A stretch of DNA of 64,000 bases from Polaribacter sp. NJDZ03 (lineage in GTDB: Bacteria; Bacteroidota; Bacteroidia; Flavobacteriales; Flavobacteriaceae), in assembly GCF_019263805.1 (NCBI RefSeq), contig NZ_CP079195.1:3645001-3709000 (forward strand), in the 5' to 3' direction. Below the pieces are notes generated by a model. That model saw only the letters and a program-made list of their open reading frames with translations, had not been told where the DNA came from and ran no database searches. Made by a program: the position numbers and the translations under genes. This document shows, piece by piece, positions 63,079-64,000 of the stretch. How positions within the stretch are numbered: the first letter of the stretch is position 1; each line of letters starts with the position of its first letter.

Positions 63079-64000
63079 ATGAATCAAATTCTTAAAAAGT
63101 CTTTACTAATTGCAGTTACGTTATTAGTGAGTTTTAACTGTTCATCTAATAAGCCAAATACGATGAAGGATGATAAAGCAATCGTTAGTATAGAAACGGT
63201 ACTAACCATATTAAAAGTGAGAACGGCTATTAATAAAGGAAGTTCTTATATAGTAGCAAACAGTTATGAAGGAACTTTGTTAGGGGTTTCTTTTGATGGA
63301 AAAATTCTTTGGAAAAATGCTTTGTCTGGTTTTATGAATCATGATGTTTGGGTACGAGATTTAGATAATGATGGTAAAGATGAAATTTTAGCAGCAAATG
63401 CTGATGGGAATATTTATTGTTTAAATGCTGAAGGAAAATTATTGTGGAGTTTTAAAAAGAATGATGCACCTATGTTTGCAGTTACTGCAATTAAAAAAGA
63501 CAATAAAATGTATGTTGTAGCTGGTGGCTTTGATAAGAAAATCTATTACTTAGATGCAAAAGGGAAGGAAGTAAAAGAAATTGAAACGTCCACTTTTTCA
63601 ATTGAAAAATCATATAAAAAAGTTGGTCAAAAAAGAGCTCCGAATAATGTGAGCATGACTAATTTTATAAGAGTTGTAGAGAACAAAGACCAGACCGAAA
63701 CTTTAGTAGTTTTGGGTACCAACAATCACATGCAGAATGTAGGAACTTTGTACTTTTTTAATCCTTTAGAAAATCTTCCTTTTAAAAAGAAACCAATTCA
63801 ACAAGATAAATCTGTAAAGGGAAAACTAAGAATTAGACCCATAGGAGATTTAAAAATTGTTGATTATGATAATGATGGTGAAAAGGAAATTTTATTGGGT
63901 GCATCTGCTCATGTAAATGATTTGTTGGTAACATTGTACAGTATTAAAGAAGATACATTTACTTTTCATAAATTAGATAAAATTAGTTTTGGTTATGATA
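63079..64000 (+). CDS. Lipoprotein with FG-GAP/VCBS-like repeats, 5' part
   Basis: At least 307 codons, open to the right edge. Signal peptide with lipobox SFNC (Cys20, followed by SSNKPN). Calcium-binding FG-GAP-like loops appear as VRDLDNDGKDEILAANADG and VDYDNDGEKEILLGAS, and PQQ-like strands as GKILWKN and GKLLWSF. This predicts a surface beta propeller. The position right after a hybrid sensor regulator fits the first gene of a polysaccharide-utilisation locus. The catalytic part, if any, is outside the window. Confidence 0.85.
   Translation, partial: MNQILKKSLLIAVTLLVSFNCSSNKPNTMKDDKAIVSIETVLTILKVRTAINKGSSYIVANSYEGTLLGVSFDGKILWKNALSGFMNHDVWVRDLDNDGKDEILAANADGNIYCLNAEGKLLWSFKKNDAPMFAVTAIKKDNKMYVVAGGFDKKIYYLDAKGKEVKEIETSTFSIEKSYKKVGQKRAPNNVSMTNFIRVVENKDQTETLVVLGTNNHMQNVGTLYFFNPLENLPFKKKPIQQDKSVKGKLRIRPIGDLKIVDYDNDGEKEILLGASAHVNDLLVTLYSIKEDTFTFHKLDKISFGYD

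Overview
The window is chromosomal DNA from a member of the Flavobacteriaceae (phylum Bacteroidota), most like a marine genus such as Polaribacter. Four things point there: low GC content, SusC/SusD outer-membrane pairs, promoters of the Bacteroidota type (TTTG, 19 bp, TAnnTTTG) with almost no Shine-Dalgarno sequences, and a hybrid two-component system that ends in an AraC domain. The genus is an inference from overall style, not a database match.

Layout. 1-340: 5' part of a polysaccharide flippase-like gene (minus), cut by the window edge. 379-5000: housekeeping genes (YjjG-like nucleotidase, a secreted protein of unknown function, RarA, a rhomboid protease, RlmB). 5076-17942: an outer-membrane block, all minus, with SusC/SusD plus an accessory lipoprotein, a second SusC/SusD pair and an Omp85-type barrel. 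No glycoside hydrolase and no dedicated regulator lies beside the pairs, so the substrates are unknown. The 960-bp gap between the two SusCD units holds a decayed LuxR-type gene end.

18077-35610: one continuous plus-strand str-S10-spc-alpha cluster of 32 genes: rpsL, rpsG, fusA, rpsJ, rplC, rplD, rplW, rplB, rpsS, rplV, rpsC, rplP, rpmC, rpsQ, rplN, rplX, rplE, rpsN, rpsH, rplF, rplR, rpsE, rpmD, rplO, secY, infA, rpmJ, rpsM, rpsK, rpsD, rpoA, rplQ. There is no tuf. The interesting parts are the gaps. Before rplC and before rpsH a terminator hairpin and the next promoter are superimposed: the -33 box, or the whole -7 box, is the hairpin loop. The rplC leader carries a 28-codon ORF that runs through an attenuator-like hairpin. 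The gaps before rpsD and rpoA hold strong non-terminator hairpins that look like ribosomal-protein regulatory RNAs.

35703-42896: carA, eno, gltA, a guanidino-modifying enzyme, a DUF4369 lipoprotein and a DUF819 permease. 43438-46098: a tight five-gene minus-strand operon (SPFH membrane protein, DUF4177-like small protein, two-TM protein, alpha/beta hydrolase, 54-aa ribbon-helix-helix protein). Two of these genes are very small. It is the best candidate here for a little-described membrane-linked system. 46221-53803: S1/P1 nuclease, a nested inverted-repeat element, two thioredoxin-fold proteins, a DEAD-box helicase, a decayed M16 peptidase, DsbD and a class V aminotransferase. 54094-58292: EamA transporter, two GNAT acetyltransferases and an FMN glutamate synthase-like protein. 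58691-64000: a 1375-aa hybrid sensor/regulator and the start of a lipoprotein with FG-GAP-like repeats.

No tRNA, rRNA, CRISPR array, intact transposase or prophage gene was seen.
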